A DNA stretch of 64,000 nucleotides from Odoribacter laneus YIT 12061 (lineage in GTDB: Bacteria; Bacteroidota; Bacteroidia; Bacteroidales; Marinifilaceae), in the NCBI RefSeq assembly GCF_000243215.1, contig NZ_JH594596.1:1051297-1115296 (forward strand). The letters are read 5' to 3'. The notes below the pieces were generated by a model. The model was not told where the DNA came from. It did not search any database and saw nothing but the letters and a program-made list of their open reading frames with translations. The position numbers and the translations under genes are program-made. Positions 33,675 to 43,149 of this stretch are shown piece by piece. Position 1 is the stretch's first letter. Each line of letters begins with the position of its first letter.

Positions 33675-34841
33675 ATGAGAAAATTAACTTTTATTATGAT
33701 TTTGCTTTTTTGTGCTACAGCAACATATGCACAGAAAGGAAAAGTAGCACAAGCTAGCAGTTACTTGAGTTCAGGTAAATTGGACGAAGCTAAAAAACTG
33801 ATAGATGAGGCGATTACACATGAAAATTGTGTAAATGATCCTAAAAGCTATTTCATAAAAGGTCAGATTTATCAAGCTATTTACGAAAGTCCTTTGCCCG
33901 ATTATAAAAAATTGGACCCGAACGCTTTGGATGTAGCTTGGGAAGCTTATCAGAAGGTTCAGCAACTGGATGAAAAAGGAAAATTTCCTAAGAAGTTAAA
34001 AGTTCAGTTTGAAAATTTAGCCATTGACTATGCCAACAAAGGAGTAGAATTCTATTCATCTGAAAATTATGCAGGTGCTTTGAATGCATTCAAGAGAGTA
34101 TTGGAAATAGAAAAATCTCCGATTATCAATAATCCGGGCATTGATACGGCAATTATTTTCAATGCAGGTTTAGCTGCTCAAAAAGCAAATTTACTCAGTG
34201 AAGCAGAAGGATATTATAAAGAAGCATTGAAATACAATTATGAGCCTGCCAAGACTAATGTAATGTTAGCCAGTGTTTTAAAAGAACAAGGTAAAAAAGA
34301 AGAAGCTCTTCAATACCTGCAGAAAGGTTATGAATTGGCTCCGAACGATCCTTTCACCTTGGTAGAACTGATCAATTATTATCTGTTAGGAGGCGAACCC
34401 GAAAAAGCTGAAGTATATCTGGATGCTGCAATCAAACAAGATCCTAATAATCCTTCTTATTACCGGGCTAAAGGTACTTTGTATGAGAAACTTAACCAAC
34501 CGGAAAAAGCACAGGCTATGTATGAAAAGGCTTTGTCTATCGATCCGAACGATTTCAATTCACTGTTTTATTTAGGTAATATGAAATTAAATGAAGCCAA
34601 TGAATTGAATAAAGTCGTATTTAACATCGAAGACGCCGATGAATACAACCGGGAAGTTCCCAAAGTATATGCTGCATACGCAAAAGCAATTCCTTTTTTC
34701 GAAAAGGCTTTGGAAATACAACCGGGAGAAAGAAATACAATGACTATTCTGAAAGAGCTGTACTTCAGACTGCGCGCTACTGATCCTGTATATCAAGAAA
34801 AATACGATAAAATGCAAGAAGCTTTGCAGAAAGCAGAATAA
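33675..34841 (+). CDS. Exported TPR-repeat protein
   Basis: A 388-residue protein starting at ATG 33675; an in-frame TTG at 33624 only adds sequence before the signal peptide. The signal peptide (MRKLTFIMILLFCATATYAQ) ends near YA-Q. The rest is built of tetratricopeptide repeats, for example EFYSSENYAGALNAFKRVLE, EGYYKEALKYN and GTLYEKLNQPEKAQAMYEKA. TPR arrays bind partner proteins; this one is probably periplasmic. It may be read through from gyrA. A clean terminator follows. No enzymatic function. Confidence 0.85.
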   Translation: MRKLTFIMILLFCATATYAQKGKVAQASSYLSSGKLDEAKKLIDEAITHENCVNDPKSYFIKGQIYQAIYESPLPDYKKLDPNALDVAWEAYQKVQQLDEKGKFPKKLKVQFENLAIDYANKGVEFYSSENYAGALNAFKRVLEIEKSPIINNPGIDTAIIFNAGLAAQKANLLSEAEGYYKEALKYNYEPAKTNVMLASVLKEQGKKEEALQYLQKGYELAPNDPFTLVELINYYLLGGEPEKAEVYLDAAIKQDPNNPSYYRAKGTLYEKLNQPEKAQAMYEKALSIDPNDFNSLFYLGNMKLNEANELNKVVFNIEDADEYNREVPKVYAAYAKAIPFFEKALEIQPGERNTMTILKELYFRLRATDPVYQEKYDKMQEALQKAE

Positions 34842-34853
34842 TTCAAAAACATG

Positions 34854-34881
34854 GGAGGAGAAGAAAATTTCTCCTCCTTTT
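34854..34881 (+). terminator. Terminator after the TPR gene
   Basis: GGAGGAGAA (34854-34862) and TTCTCCTCC (34869-34877) pair perfectly over a 6-base loop and run into TTTT. It is a classic intrinsic terminator 13 bases past the stop. Confidence 0.88.
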
Positions 34882-34973
34882 CATTTTATATATTATTTTA
34901 CATAATATAAATTATAGGACAAACATTTTTTTATATTTTTTCAGATTAAAAAAACGATGACCCCAGAATTTAT

Positions 34974-34981
34974 TATATTTG
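34974..34981 (+). promoter_or_regulatory. Putative -7 element for the SDR/DUF3078 operon
   Basis: TATATTTG matches TAnnTTTG and lies 33 bases before the ATG at 35015. The -33 region is T-rich but has no TTTG at the right distance. Confidence 0.4.
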
Positions 34982-35014
34982 CGCAAATATAGTAAAAGGT
35001 AAATTATAGCGAAG

Positions 35015-35824
35015 ATGCGTAATAAAGTCGTTATCGTTACGGGTGCGTCATCCGGAATCGGAAAAGCATTAGTATATGGTTTTGCTGCTGAGGGTTGTAA
35101 GATTGCAATGGGTGCTCGGAATATAGAAAAATTATTACTTATAGAACAGGAACTACGGGCTCAGGGAGTCGAAATTATTTCGGTAAGGACAGATGTTTCC
35201 GTGGAAGCTGATTGTAAGCAACTGATCGATCAGACTTATCAACAATTCGGTCGGATTGATATATTGGTAAATAATGCAGGCATATCTATGCGGGCTGTAT
35301 TTGAGGAGCTGGATATGAAAGTATTGCATCGTTTGCTGGATGTCAATTTTTGGGGAACTGTTTATTGTAGTAAATACGCTCTTCCTCATTTATTAAATAG
35401 TCGTGGGAGTCTTGTCGGGATTATTTCTATTGCGGGGTTTATCGGTTTACCGGGGCGTAGCGGTTATGCAGCCAGTAAGTTTGCCATGCGTGGTTTTTTA
35501 AATACCCTGCGAATTGAAAATTTGAAAAAAGGATTACATGTATTGGTTGCTGCCCCCGGTTTTACGGCTTCTAATATCCGAACGACAGCTTTGGATGCTA
35601 GCGGGCGTCAACAAGGAGAAAGTCCGAGAGATGAAGCAGGCATGATGTCGGCAGAGAAATGTGCTTCCTTGATTATAAAAGGAATACGAAAGAGGAAAAG
35701 GGAAATTATCATGACATTTGTAGAAGGGAAACTGACGGTATTCTTGGATAAATGGTGGCCTCGTCTGATCGACAAATTAGCGTATTCCCACATGGCTAAG
35801 GAACCGAATTCACCTTTTAAATGA
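35015..35824 (+). CDS. Short-chain dehydrogenase/reductase
   Basis: A 269-residue classical SDR. The NAD(P)-binding loop is TGASSGIG at 9-16, NNAG follows in ILVNNAGISM, and the catalytic residues are the Ser in IISIAGF and YAASK in GYAASKFAMRGF. The longer C-terminal part (RKRKREIIMTFVEGKL) with a final amphipathic helix resembles DHRS7-like SDRs that sit on membranes. The substrate cannot be named. It precedes a DUF3078 outer-membrane protein by 29 bases, so the two may be cotranscribed. Confidence 0.82.
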   Translation: MRNKVVIVTGASSGIGKALVYGFAAEGCKIAMGARNIEKLLLIEQELRAQGVEIISVRTDVSVEADCKQLIDQTYQQFGRIDILVNNAGISMRAVFEELDMKVLHRLLDVNFWGTVYCSKYALPHLLNSRGSLVGIISIAGFIGLPGRSGYAASKFAMRGFLNTLRIENLKKGLHVLVAAPGFTASNIRTTALDASGRQQGESPRDEAGMMSAEKCASLIIKGIRKRKREIIMTFVEGKLTVFLDKWWPRLIDKLAYSHMAKEPNSPFK

Positions 35825-35853
35825 GAAATGCATAATATACTAAATTTACTACT

Positions 35854-37437
35854 ATGACCCGAATAATACTGGTGGTGTGTGCTTTATTATTAAGTAACGG
35901 TTTCGCTTTCGGACAATTGCTCTGTCCCGAGGAAATACCTCCTATTCCCCTCCTTCCTCAACCGCTTGTTTCCAATCATTCTATTTTTCCCAAAAATCTG
36001 TCTTCTTTGAAACGAAAACTAAAAAATACGGAAATAGAAAATCCGGCTATTCGTTATGCGATTCAATATCTGGAAAATAAAAAATACGCCGATCAGGAAT
36101 TGAACCAGGCATTAAACACTTTAATTCAATACGCTGAAAACGATTCGTTAAAGCGGATGGTGAATTATTTGAGGGATTATATAAAAACAACCGGAGAAAA
36201 AGAGGAAGCTTTGAATAAAATACAAACGAAGCTCCTATTTGACAGCGTTGCTTTATATACGAAACATGCCCATTTACTGACCACCGATTACCAGACTTAT
36301 ATGAATTCCGATTTGTCGGCCTTGGCCAATTATGTCCGTACGGATTCGAACTACCGCTGGTTAAAGGATATCAGCCGGGATTCGGTATTGCTGGAAGTGT
36401 TGAATGTGGCAGATAGTTCTGTTCAATTCTGGATCAACAACGGACGTGCTGAATTTCATCGTTTCTGGGCTCTTAACAAAACCGGGGATTCCATCGGTAC
36501 TTGGATTGAAGTTGCCCCTCCCGGCAATAATATACGGGTGTATGTGGATGATAATGTGTATCCGGCTAAAATCGATGCGCAACAAAATAATCCGCGGAGT
36601 TTAGCCAACCAATTAGGAGACAAATATTTTGATATCCAACAGATTAAAGCGGGAAATTTATACCGGCGTCATTGGACGTATTATTCTGAAGTGGAATTGG
36701 CTATGGGGCAAGGCTATTTGGCTAATTGGTCGAGCGGTGGTGAAAATTCTTTATCTGTACTCAGTAATATCCGTTTTTTTATAAATTACAATAAAAATAA
36801 AACCAGCTGGGAAAATTTTATGCATTATCGCCTGGGTTTCTTGAAAAGCGGAGATCAAGGTTTGCGTAAAAATGAGGAAAAACTGGAATTGAACTCTAAA
36901 TTAGGACATCAAGCTTTTAAGAACTGGTATTATACCACTCAGCTCAATATCCAGACCATGATCTTCAATTCTTACGAATATTCTGAAAACGAGAAAAAAA
37001 TAGTCGGAAATTTTATGACTCCTGCTTATTTTACCCTTTCTTTGGGTCTTGACTATAAGCCGAATGAAAATTTCTCACTTTATCTCTCTCCCATTGCAGG
37101 AAAATGGACTTTCGTGCGCGACACAGTGGGGATAGATCCCACTCGTTATGGAGTGGAAGTCGGAAAAAGATCCAAAGGGGATGCCGGTGCCCGATTGGAA
37201 TTGCGGAATAAATTCAGTTTGTTTAAGATTATGGACGTACGCAACGAACTCATCATGTTCAGCAGTTATTATAATTCCCAACAGACTTTTACTGCCAACT
37301 GGCAGGTTCAGATCGACTTTAAGATAAACTATTTTATGCGGGCTTCGATATACACAAATGTCGTATATGATGAAAACTATTCTAAAAAGATGCAGTTTAA
37401 AGAAAACCTGAATCTGGGCGTTAATTTTAGATTTTAG
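35854..37437 (+). CDS. DUF3078 outer-membrane protein
   Basis: A 527-residue protein with a signal peptide ending near GFAFG. The first third is helical and charged; the last 250 residues alternate polar and aromatic residues in beta-strands and end in FRF, as expected for a barrel inserted by BAM. The strand ELAMGQGYLANWSSGGENSLSVLSNI matches the DUF3078 start as remembered from Bacteroidota. The function of the family is unknown. It is followed after three bases by the nucleoid-associated protein gene. Confidence 0.75.
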   Translation: MTRIILVVCALLLSNGFAFGQLLCPEEIPPIPLLPQPLVSNHSIFPKNLSSLKRKLKNTEIENPAIRYAIQYLENKKYADQELNQALNTLIQYAENDSLKRMVNYLRDYIKTTGEKEEALNKIQTKLLFDSVALYTKHAHLLTTDYQTYMNSDLSALANYVRTDSNYRWLKDISRDSVLLEVLNVADSSVQFWINNGRAEFHRFWALNKTGDSIGTWIEVAPPGNNIRVYVDDNVYPAKIDAQQNNPRSLANQLGDKYFDIQQIKAGNLYRRHWTYYSEVELAMGQGYLANWSSGGENSLSVLSNIRFFINYNKNKTSWENFMHYRLGFLKSGDQGLRKNEEKLELNSKLGHQAFKNWYYTTQLNIQTMIFNSYEYSENEKKIVGNFMTPAYFTLSLGLDYKPNENFSLYLSPIAGKWTFVRDTVGIDPTRYGVEVGKRSKGDAGARLELRNKFSLFKIMDVRNELIMFSSYYNSQQTFTANWQVQIDFKINYFMRASIYTNVVYDENYSKKMQFKENLNLGVNFRF

Positions 37438-37440
37438 AGT

Positions 37441-38487
37441 ATGATAAATTTTGAAAATTGCGAAATCGGAAATATCGTTATCCATAAGGTCGGGAATAAA
37501 TATGAAGGAGGTGAACTGACAATTTCGGATAATTGTTTTCTTCCGGATGATCCGGATGTGATCAGTTTGTTAAAAAATTATTTCCTCTCTCCTTTTAAAA
37601 AAGATGCCTTCTACAATTTTCAGGCATATGCAGGAGAATTGGAAAATAATCCAGTATACGCTGCAGTGAATACTATTTTTGCTGATGCCGGAGCATTTTA
37701 TGCACAGTCCGTTACGATAGCAGAGCAATTATTTGAACAATCCAACAATCCGAATATTAAGTCGGGGGAATTGTACATTGTTTATTTCCGGAATTGTAAT
37801 ATTGAGGAAGGACTTTGTGATGCAGTCGGGATTTTTAAGTCGGAAACGAAAGATACTTTTCTGAAAATTATTCTGAACCAACATACTTATCAGCTAAAAA
37901 GTGAATCGGGCATCAATATCCGGAAATTGGATAAAGCTTGCCTGATTTTCAATATTCGTCCGGAGTCCGGTTATAAAGTATCTGTATTGGATAAAACCAA
38001 TCAACAAGAGGCTATTTATTGGACAAACGATTTTTTAGGTTTACAGCCCAGTAATGACAGCTATTTTCAAACTTCGAATTATTTGAATCTTTGCAAAGAT
38101 TTTGTCAAAGATATTTATAATAAAGAAAATGATGTGCCTTGTGCAGACCAAATTGATATGTTAAACCGTTCGATCAATTTTTTTAAAGATGCTGAAGTTT
38201 TTTCGGAAGACCGCTTTAAAGAGGAAGTCGTGAGAGAACCGGAAGTTATCCAGGCTTTTGAAAATTTTAAAAAACAATATGAAACGGAAAAGGAGATTCC
38301 TTTTCAGCCAACCTTCCCCGTGTCTGATTATGCAGTGAAAGACGAAAAGAAATATTTCAGACATGTATTGAAATTGGATAAAAATTTTCACGTCTATATT
38401 CATGGGCAACGAAAATATATTGAAAAAGGATATGATACAGCCCGGGATATGAATTACTATAAGCTTTATTTCCGGGACGAAGAATGA
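37441..38487 (+). CDS. 37-kDa nucleoid-associated protein (NdpA/YejK family)
   Basis: A 348-residue cytoplasmic protein that resembles NdpA/YejK, abundant DNA-associated proteins. Supporting segments are IVIHKVGNKYEGGELTISD near the start, GELYIVYFRN in the middle, and ATP-free, mixed alpha/beta sequence with a DVPC..QIDMLNRSINFFK helix. The C-terminus (KYFRHVLKLDKNFHVYIHG) is typical. No enzymatic motif. It starts three bases after the DUF3078 stop and overlaps mltG by four bases. Confidence 0.78.
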   Translation: MINFENCEIGNIVIHKVGNKYEGGELTISDNCFLPDDPDVISLLKNYFLSPFKKDAFYNFQAYAGELENNPVYAAVNTIFADAGAFYAQSVTIAEQLFEQSNNPNIKSGELYIVYFRNCNIEEGLCDAVGIFKSETKDTFLKIILNQHTYQLKSESGINIRKLDKACLIFNIRPESGYKVSVLDKTNQQEAIYWTNDFLGLQPSNDSYFQTSNYLNLCKDFVKDIYNKENDVPCADQIDMLNRSINFFKDAEVFSEDRFKEEVVREPEVIQAFENFKKQYETEKEIPFQPTFPVSDYAVKDEKKYFRHVLKLDKNFHVYIHGQRKYIEKGYDTARDMNYYKLYFRDEE

Positions 38488-39506
38488 AAAAAATTATCAG
38501 AATCGGATTTATCTTGCTTTTGCTGGCATTTTTTGCCGGAGGAACCGCTTACTATTTTATATACTGGCCCAATACTCAGGTAAAAGACAAGGGAATTATT
38601 TATATTCAGAAAGGAGATTCTTTTGAGACGGTGCTGGCCACTTTGCAAAGTAAGGGATATGTTGAAAATGTGTATACACTTCGTAAGGTAGCCGACTGGA
38701 AAAAATATCCCGCATATATAAAATCCGGACGCTATCGTATACAGAATGGGATGAGTAACAATGCTTTAGTCAATTTATTGCGTTCTGGAAATCAGGAAGC
38801 TGTAAACTTTACTTTCCATAATGTCCGCACTTTCCAACAGTTAGCCGGTCTCGTGAGTCATCAGTTGGAAATGGATTCGCTGACTTTTCTGCAAACCGTC
38901 CAAAATCCGGAGATATCCCGGGAATTGGGTTTCAGTCAGGAAAATTTTAAGGCGATGTTTATTCCCAATACCTATCAATTATATTGGAATATTACCCCCC
39001 GGGATTTTGTTTACAAAATGGCCGGGGAATACAAAAAATTCTGGAATACAGCCCGTCGGGAAAAAGCAGCTCAAGCAGGGCTTTCTCCGGAAGAAGTGAT
39101 TATTCTGGCGTCCATTGTAGAAGAAGAGACTGTAAAACCGGAAGAATACCCCATCATCGCAGGTGTTTACATAAACCGTTTGAAAAAAGATATTCCTTTA
39201 GCAGCCTGTCCCACCCTCAAATATGCCTGGGGAGATTTTACCTTGCAGAGAATATTGACCAAACATACCGAAATAGATTCTCCGTACAATACTTATAAAT
39301 ACCTGGGATTGCCTCCCGGACCGGTACGCCTGCCTTCTATCCCGGTTATTGATGCCGTATTGAATTACCAAAAACACGATTACCTTTTTTTCTGTGCCAA
39401 GAGTGATTTTTCTGGTGGACATCATTTTTCGAAGACTTTGCGGCAGCATAACCAATATGCCCGTCAATATCATGAGGCTTTAAACAGGAAGAGAATCTAT
39501 CAATAA
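38484..39506 (+). CDS. mltG: Endolytic peptidoglycan transglycosylase MltG
   Basis: A 340-residue inner-membrane enzyme (one helix, about 6-26) with a periplasmic YceG/MltG domain. It cleaves nascent glycan strands and limits their length. The catalytic glutamate is E213 in SIVEEET, equal to E218 of E. coli. PLAACPTLKYAWG, DSPYNTYKYLGLPPGPVRLPS and FCAKSDFSGGHHFS are the family's other conserved segments. The ATG overlaps the previous stop by four bases. Confidence 0.92.
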   Translation: MKKIIRIGFILLLLAFFAGGTAYYFIYWPNTQVKDKGIIYIQKGDSFETVLATLQSKGYVENVYTLRKVADWKKYPAYIKSGRYRIQNGMSNNALVNLLRSGNQEAVNFTFHNVRTFQQLAGLVSHQLEMDSLTFLQTVQNPEISRELGFSQENFKAMFIPNTYQLYWNITPRDFVYKMAGEYKKFWNTARREKAAQAGLSPEEVIILASIVEEETVKPEEYPIIAGVYINRLKKDIPLAACPTLKYAWGDFTLQRILTKHTEIDSPYNTYKYLGLPPGPVRLPSIPVIDAVLNYQKHDYLFFCAKSDFSGGHHFSKTLRQHNQYARQYHEALNRKRIYQ

Positions 39507-39548
39507 AATCTTTTGTCCGATAAACCGGGAATATAATTCAGGAATAAT

Positions 39549-39579
39549 TTTTACAATTCGTGCAAAAACATTATCTTTG
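39549..39579 (+). promoter_or_regulatory. Promoter of rpsF-rpsR-rplI
   Basis: TTTT (39549-39552), 19 bases, TATCTTTG (39572-39579). The -7 is perfect and the -33 is one base off. Transcription would start near 39587, leaving a leader of about 30 bases. Confidence 0.65.
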
Positions 39580-39617
39580 CGCCGATAAAATAATTTTATA
39601 CTAATAATCAATTAATT

Positions 39618-39968
39618 ATGTTGAATCATTACGAGACCGTTTTCATTACAACTCCCGTTTTATCTGAAGTGCAGATAAAGGAAGCGGTAGAAAAGTTCAA
39701 GAGTACCATTACGGAAAATGGAGGTACGATTGAGCATGAGGAGGCATGGGGCCTTCGGAAGCTGGCTTATCCGATCCAGAAGAAAACTACCGGATTTTAT
39801 CATTTACTCCAATTTGAAGCAGAAGGTGCCTTGGTGGATAAGCTGGAAACTGCTTACCGCCGGGATGAAAGAGTCATTCGTTTTCTGACTTTCAGATTAG
39901 ATAAGTATGCATATGAGTATGCTTTAAAGAGAAGAAGTAAAAACCAAGAAAAAAAAGAGGAGAAATAA
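39618..39968 (+). CDS. rpsF: 30S ribosomal protein S6
   Basis: A 116-residue S6. It starts [16 protein letters not shown] and contains the typical [25 protein letters not shown] and [16 protein letters not shown] segments. S6 binds the 30S platform together with S18, encoded next. The lysine-rich tail fits Bacteroidota S6. Operon order rpsF-rpsR-rplI is classic. Confidence 0.96.
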   Translation: MLNHYETVFITTPVLSEVQIKEAVEKFKSTITENGGTIEHEEAWGLRKLAYPIQKKTTGFYHLLQFEAEGALVDKLETAYRRDERVIRFLTFRLDKYAYEYALKRRSKNQEKKEEK

Positions 39969-39971
39969 GCC

Positions 39972-40241
39972 ATGGCACAGAACGAAAGTGAAATCAGATA
40001 TTTAACTCCGCCTTCCGTAGAAGTTAAAAAGAAAAAATACTGCCGCTTCTTAAAGAGCAGAATCAAATTTATCGATTACAAGGATCCCGAGTTCCTGAAA
40101 AAATTTTTGAATGAACAGGGGAAAATCCTTCCGAGAAGAATTACCGGAACCTCTCTGAAATACCAGAGAAAAGTGGCTACCGCAGTGAAGAGAGCAAGAC
40201 ACCTTGCTTTATTGCCTTATGTAACCGATTTGATGAAATAA
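39972..40241 (+). CDS. rpsR: 30S ribosomal protein S18
   Basis: An 89-residue S18 that forms a complex with S6 on the small subunit. The family segments [33 protein letters not shown] and [10 protein letters not shown] are all present. It starts three bases after rpsF. The N-terminus has CRF in place of the zinc ribbon of some S18 forms. Confidence 0.96.
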   Translation: MAQNESEIRYLTPPSVEVKKKKYCRFLKSRIKFIDYKDPEFLKKFLNEQGKILPRRITGTSLKYQRKVATAVKRARHLALLPYVTDLMK

Positions 40242-40260
40242 TTTAAGGAAGGAGGACAAA

Positions 40261-40701
40261 ATGCAGATTATATTATTAACAGATATAGCAAACTTAGGTC
40301 ATAAGGACGACATAATTAACGTAAAGCCGGGTTATGGTCGGAACTACCTTATCCCCCAGGGATATGCTATCCTGGCAACCGAATCGGCTAAAAAAACTGT
40401 AGCCGAAAATACCAAACAAAGAGCACATAAAGAAGCGAAATTGAGAGCTGAAGCTCAAGAATTAGCTGCTAAACTCGAAGCGTTGAAATTAACTATCGGA
40501 GCCAAAACCAGTAGTACAGGTAAAATTTTCGGTTCTGTGAACAGTATCATGATTGCTGAGGCTTTACAAGCTCAGGGCTATGAAATCGACAGAAAGAAAA
40601 TTATGCTGAAAGATATCAAAGAAGTAGGAACCTATTCTGCCGTTATCAAACTTCACAGAGATGTGAAAGTAAACGTGGAATTTGAAGTGGTTTCTGAATA
40701 A
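40261..40701 (+). CDS. rplI: 50S ribosomal protein L9
   Basis: A 146-residue L9, with the N-terminal domain ADIANLGHKDDIINVKPGYGRNYLIPQGYA-like signature (seen as NLGHKDDIINVK and GYGRNYLIPQGYA), a long central helix, and a C-terminal rRNA-binding domain ending VNVEFEVVSE. It sits 19 bases after rpsR with an AAGGAGG-type ribosome site (GGAAGGAGGACAAA) before the ATG, unusually strong for this group. Confidence 0.96.
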   Translation: MQIILLTDIANLGHKDDIINVKPGYGRNYLIPQGYAILATESAKKTVAENTKQRAHKEAKLRAEAQELAAKLEALKLTIGAKTSSTGKIFGSVNSIMIAEALQAQGYEIDRKKIMLKDIKEVGTYSAVIKLHRDVKVNVEFEVVSE

Positions 40702-40752
40702 TTAAATTGAGTCATTAACAAGGCTTAAACGTATTTCCAAACATATCCAAAC

Positions 40753-40785
40753 AAAAAAGGCATCCCCTAGAGAGGTGCCTTTTTT
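40753..40785. terminator. Bidirectional terminator after rplI
   Basis: AAAAAAGGCA (40753-40762) and TGCCTTTTTT (40776-40785) pair perfectly over a 13-base loop. A-runs and T-runs allow termination on both strands, for rplI and for the polysaccharide operon ending at 40811. Confidence 0.88.
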
Positions 40786-40810
40786 AGAATATGTAGGGAT
40801 ATTATATAAT

Positions 40811-41209
40811 TTATTTCACGGAGACTTGTACATCATCTGAATTAAGAGGATGATAAGCCCCATCTTTAGACTCAAAAATAATACAAGGTTCAGATACAAT
40901 AATTGTGTGCCATGTTCCTTGAGGAACCTGTATGCCAAATCGACCGTCTGCAGGACATAAGTCATAACGAACGTACTCCTTACCATTTTCATCATAGAAA
41001 ACTTCTATAAGTCGTCCACTCAACACTATAACAGTTTCTGTAGTTTCTTTATGTCGATGAATAGGGATTTGTGTACTAGGAAGTAACACATTTAACATAC
41101 GCTGCGATAGATCATTATCAGATGTTCTCAAATCGTAGTTTGCTCTTCTGCGCTCACTTTTTGTTGCTTGTTCTAATAATGCCTCTATGAAAATGTTATC
41201 AATAATCAT
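40811..41209 (-). CDS. WbuC-type cupin
   Basis: A 132-residue cupin of the WbuC family, often found at the end of O-antigen and capsule clusters. Candidate metal ligands are H51, H53 and E57 in IHRHKETTE and H100 in GTWHTI. The conserved SGRLIEVFYDENG segment lies between. Its biochemical role is not known; a sugar-nucleotide modification or regulatory role has been suggested for such cupins. It is the last gene of the minus-strand locus, 15 bases after the DegT aminotransferase. Confidence 0.8.
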   Translation of the reverse strand: MIIDNIFIEALLEQATKSERRRANYDLRTSDNDLSQRMLNVLLPSTQIPIHRHKETTETVIVLSGRLIEVFYDENGKEYVRYDLCPADGRFGIQVPQGTWHTIIVSEPCIIFESKDGAYHPLNSDDVQVSVK

Positions 41210-41224
41210 AAGCTTTGATTTATC

Positions 41225-42469
41225 CTATAGAATGTTAGCTTTAATCTGTTCAACGATATACTTAACATCTTCGTCTGTTACATAACGGCCAGCAGGAAGG
41301 CACATACCAATCTTAAATATTGCTTCTGAAATACCATTTACGTAAGCAGGGGCATTCTCATATACAGGTTGCTTGTGCATAGGTTTCCAGACAGGACGAG
41401 CCTCAATATCAGCAGCATCTAATGCCATACGCATGGCTTCCACATTAGCGTTAGGTTCACAATCTGTATGAATTCCGCCACCTGCATGAATAACACCGGC
41501 AGCACCACCGACGGCACTTGTGATAGCGGCTCCATATGCTTTTTCTTGGCCTTTCACTTTGACATTCTCATCAATTGTAATTGTACAGAGCCAGTAGTTG
41601 CTGTCAAACTTTTCAGACGGGGCTTTATTTACAACGATTCCAGGTATATCGGCTAAGAGTTCTTCATATAGAGCTTGTACATGCTTATGATGATTGATGT
41701 GATCTTGCGCAACTGTCATTTGCCCCCGACCAATGCCAGCACAAATATTTGACATACGATAATTATAACCTATTGTTTCGTGTTGATAATATGGATATGC
41801 TTCTCTTGCTTGAGTTGCATACCACATAATAGTATTTTTGTCTTTAATATTTGAACAAATAAGAGCCCCACCCCCTGAGGTAGTAATCATCTTGTTACCA
41901 TTAAACGACAGCACGCCGAACTTGCCAAATGTGCCCAATACTCTGCCATCGTAACGACTTCCGAAACCCTCCGCTGCATCCTCTATCACTGGAATGTCAT
42001 AACGATTCGCAACTTCCATAATTTCGTCAATCTTATAGGGCATACCATAGAGAGCCACAGGGACAATAGCCTTCGGGGCTTTTCCAGTCTTGGCAATACG
42101 ATCTTTGATAGCCTCTTCGAGAAGTTGAGGATCCATATTCCACGTATCCTTTTCAGAGTCGATGAATACAGGAGTTGCTCCAAGGTATGTGATGGGGTGA
42201 GACGATGCACAGAAGGTGAACGACTGCACACACACCTCATCACCCTGTCCAACACCACAGGCCAGCAGTGCAAGATGCACCGCAGCAGTACCGGCAGACA
42301 GAGCCACCACTTCATTCTCGCCGCCGACAAACTCTTTAAGGTCGGCTTCGAAGCCGTTGACGTTAGGACCGAGGGGCACCACCCAATTGGTATCAAAGGC
42401 CTCTTTGATAAATTCCTGCTCTTTGCCGCTCATATGAGCAAGGCAGAGGTAAATACGATTTCTTGACAT
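41225..42469 (-). CDS. DegT/DnrJ/EryC1/StrS-type sugar aminotransferase
   Basis: A 414-residue PLP-dependent aminotransferase for 4-keto (or 3-keto) nucleotide sugars. The Schiff-base lysine is K193 in SFNGNKMIT, with D164 in EDAAEGFG and the N-terminal GTAAVHLALLA. About 40 residues rich in Gly and Ala (around 310-350, AAITSAVGGAAGVIHAGG and TDCEPN) interrupt the usual C-terminal domain before IEARPVWKPMHKQPVY. This insert is known in Bacteroidota members. The closest use is PglE-like formation of a 4-amino sugar for the initiating transferase encoded next door. The matching 4,6-dehydratase of PglF type is not in the window. Confidence 0.85.
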   Translation of the reverse strand: MSRNRIYLCLAHMSGKEQEFIKEAFDTNWVVPLGPNVNGFEADLKEFVGGENEVVALSAGTAAVHLALLACGVGQGDEVCVQSFTFCASSHPITYLGATPVFIDSEKDTWNMDPQLLEEAIKDRIAKTGKAPKAIVPVALYGMPYKIDEIMEVANRYDIPVIEDAAEGFGSRYDGRVLGTFGKFGVLSFNGNKMITTSGGGALICSNIKDKNTIMWYATQAREAYPYYQHETIGYNYRMSNICAGIGRGQMTVAQDHINHHKHVQALYEELLADIPGIVVNKAPSEKFDSNYWLCTITIDENVKVKGQEKAYGAAITSAVGGAAGVIHAGGGIHTDCEPNANVEAMRMALDAADIEARPVWKPMHKQPVYENAPAYVNGISEAIFKIGMCLPAGRYVTDEDVKYIVEQIKANIL

Positions 42470-42473
42470 AGTA

Positions 42474-43085
42474 TTATATTAATTCTCCATTATACATCAT
42501 TTTTCTTCCCAACACCGTACAGAAAATCATCAAAATATCCTTCACGAAAGAATAATTGTGCAAGTAATAAAGATTTATGCGTACCTTATCGGGGAAAATT
42601 ACTTCATCATTATATTTCTGCGGGTCATCTACCTTAGCCAGCAATTCCTCTTCATTGCGATATTTCAAACTCGCCGGTCCGGTTATACCAGGGCGTAGTT
42701 TTAGAACATCTCTGTCTTTACCTTGCAATGCATCAGCATATCCTGGTACATCTGGACGCGGACCAACAAAACTCATATCGCCAATGAACACATTCCATAA
42801 CTCTGGCAATTCGTCAATCTTATATCGACGTAGCTTTGCTCCCAACGGCGTTATTCTACTCTCACCAGCTACAGACACGGAAGATCCTGAATGCGAAACG
42901 GTCATTGAACGAAATTTGTATATCGTAAACAATTTACCGTTTTTTCCTACACGTTTCTGGGTGAATAATACAGGCCCACCAAGCATTTTAATTTTAATAA
43001 GAATCGCAACGACCAATAGAATAGGCCAAATCACAAGCAGCCCACATAAAGCTGCTATGCGGTCAAATAAAAATTTCAAAAACAT
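42474..43085 (-). CDS. Initiating sugar-phosphate transferase, PglC-type
   Basis: A 203-residue monotopic phosphoglycosyl transferase, the small catalytic form without the WcaJ N-terminal membrane domain. It moves a sugar phosphate from UDP-sugar to undecaprenyl phosphate and starts the repeat unit. The membrane re-entrant helix is about 10-30, followed by GPVLFTQKRVGKNGKLFTIYKFRSM, DELPELWNVFIGDMSFVGPRP, and LRPGITGPASLKYRN. It is five bases from the DegT gene; the pair resembles pglC/pglE of glycan loci. The sugar is therefore likely a bacillosamine-type or other amino-deoxy sugar. Confidence 0.88.
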   Translation of the reverse strand: MFLKFLFDRIAALCGLLVIWPILLVVAILIKIKMLGGPVLFTQKRVGKNGKLFTIYKFRSMTVSHSGSSVSVAGESRITPLGAKLRRYKIDELPELWNVFIGDMSFVGPRPDVPGYADALQGKDRDVLKLRPGITGPASLKYRNEEELLAKVDDPQKYNDEVIFPDKVRINLYYLHNYSFVKDILMIFCTVLGRKMMYNGELI

Positions 43086-43149
43086 ATTTTAAAGTGAATA
43101 AAAATCTATCGGGTTCTATAATGACTTGTGAGTAATACAAGAAAAGACA

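Noticed and set aside
42125-42466. 113-codon plus-strand frame inside the DegT gene
   Set aside because: It is an antisense shadow of a well supported aminotransferase.
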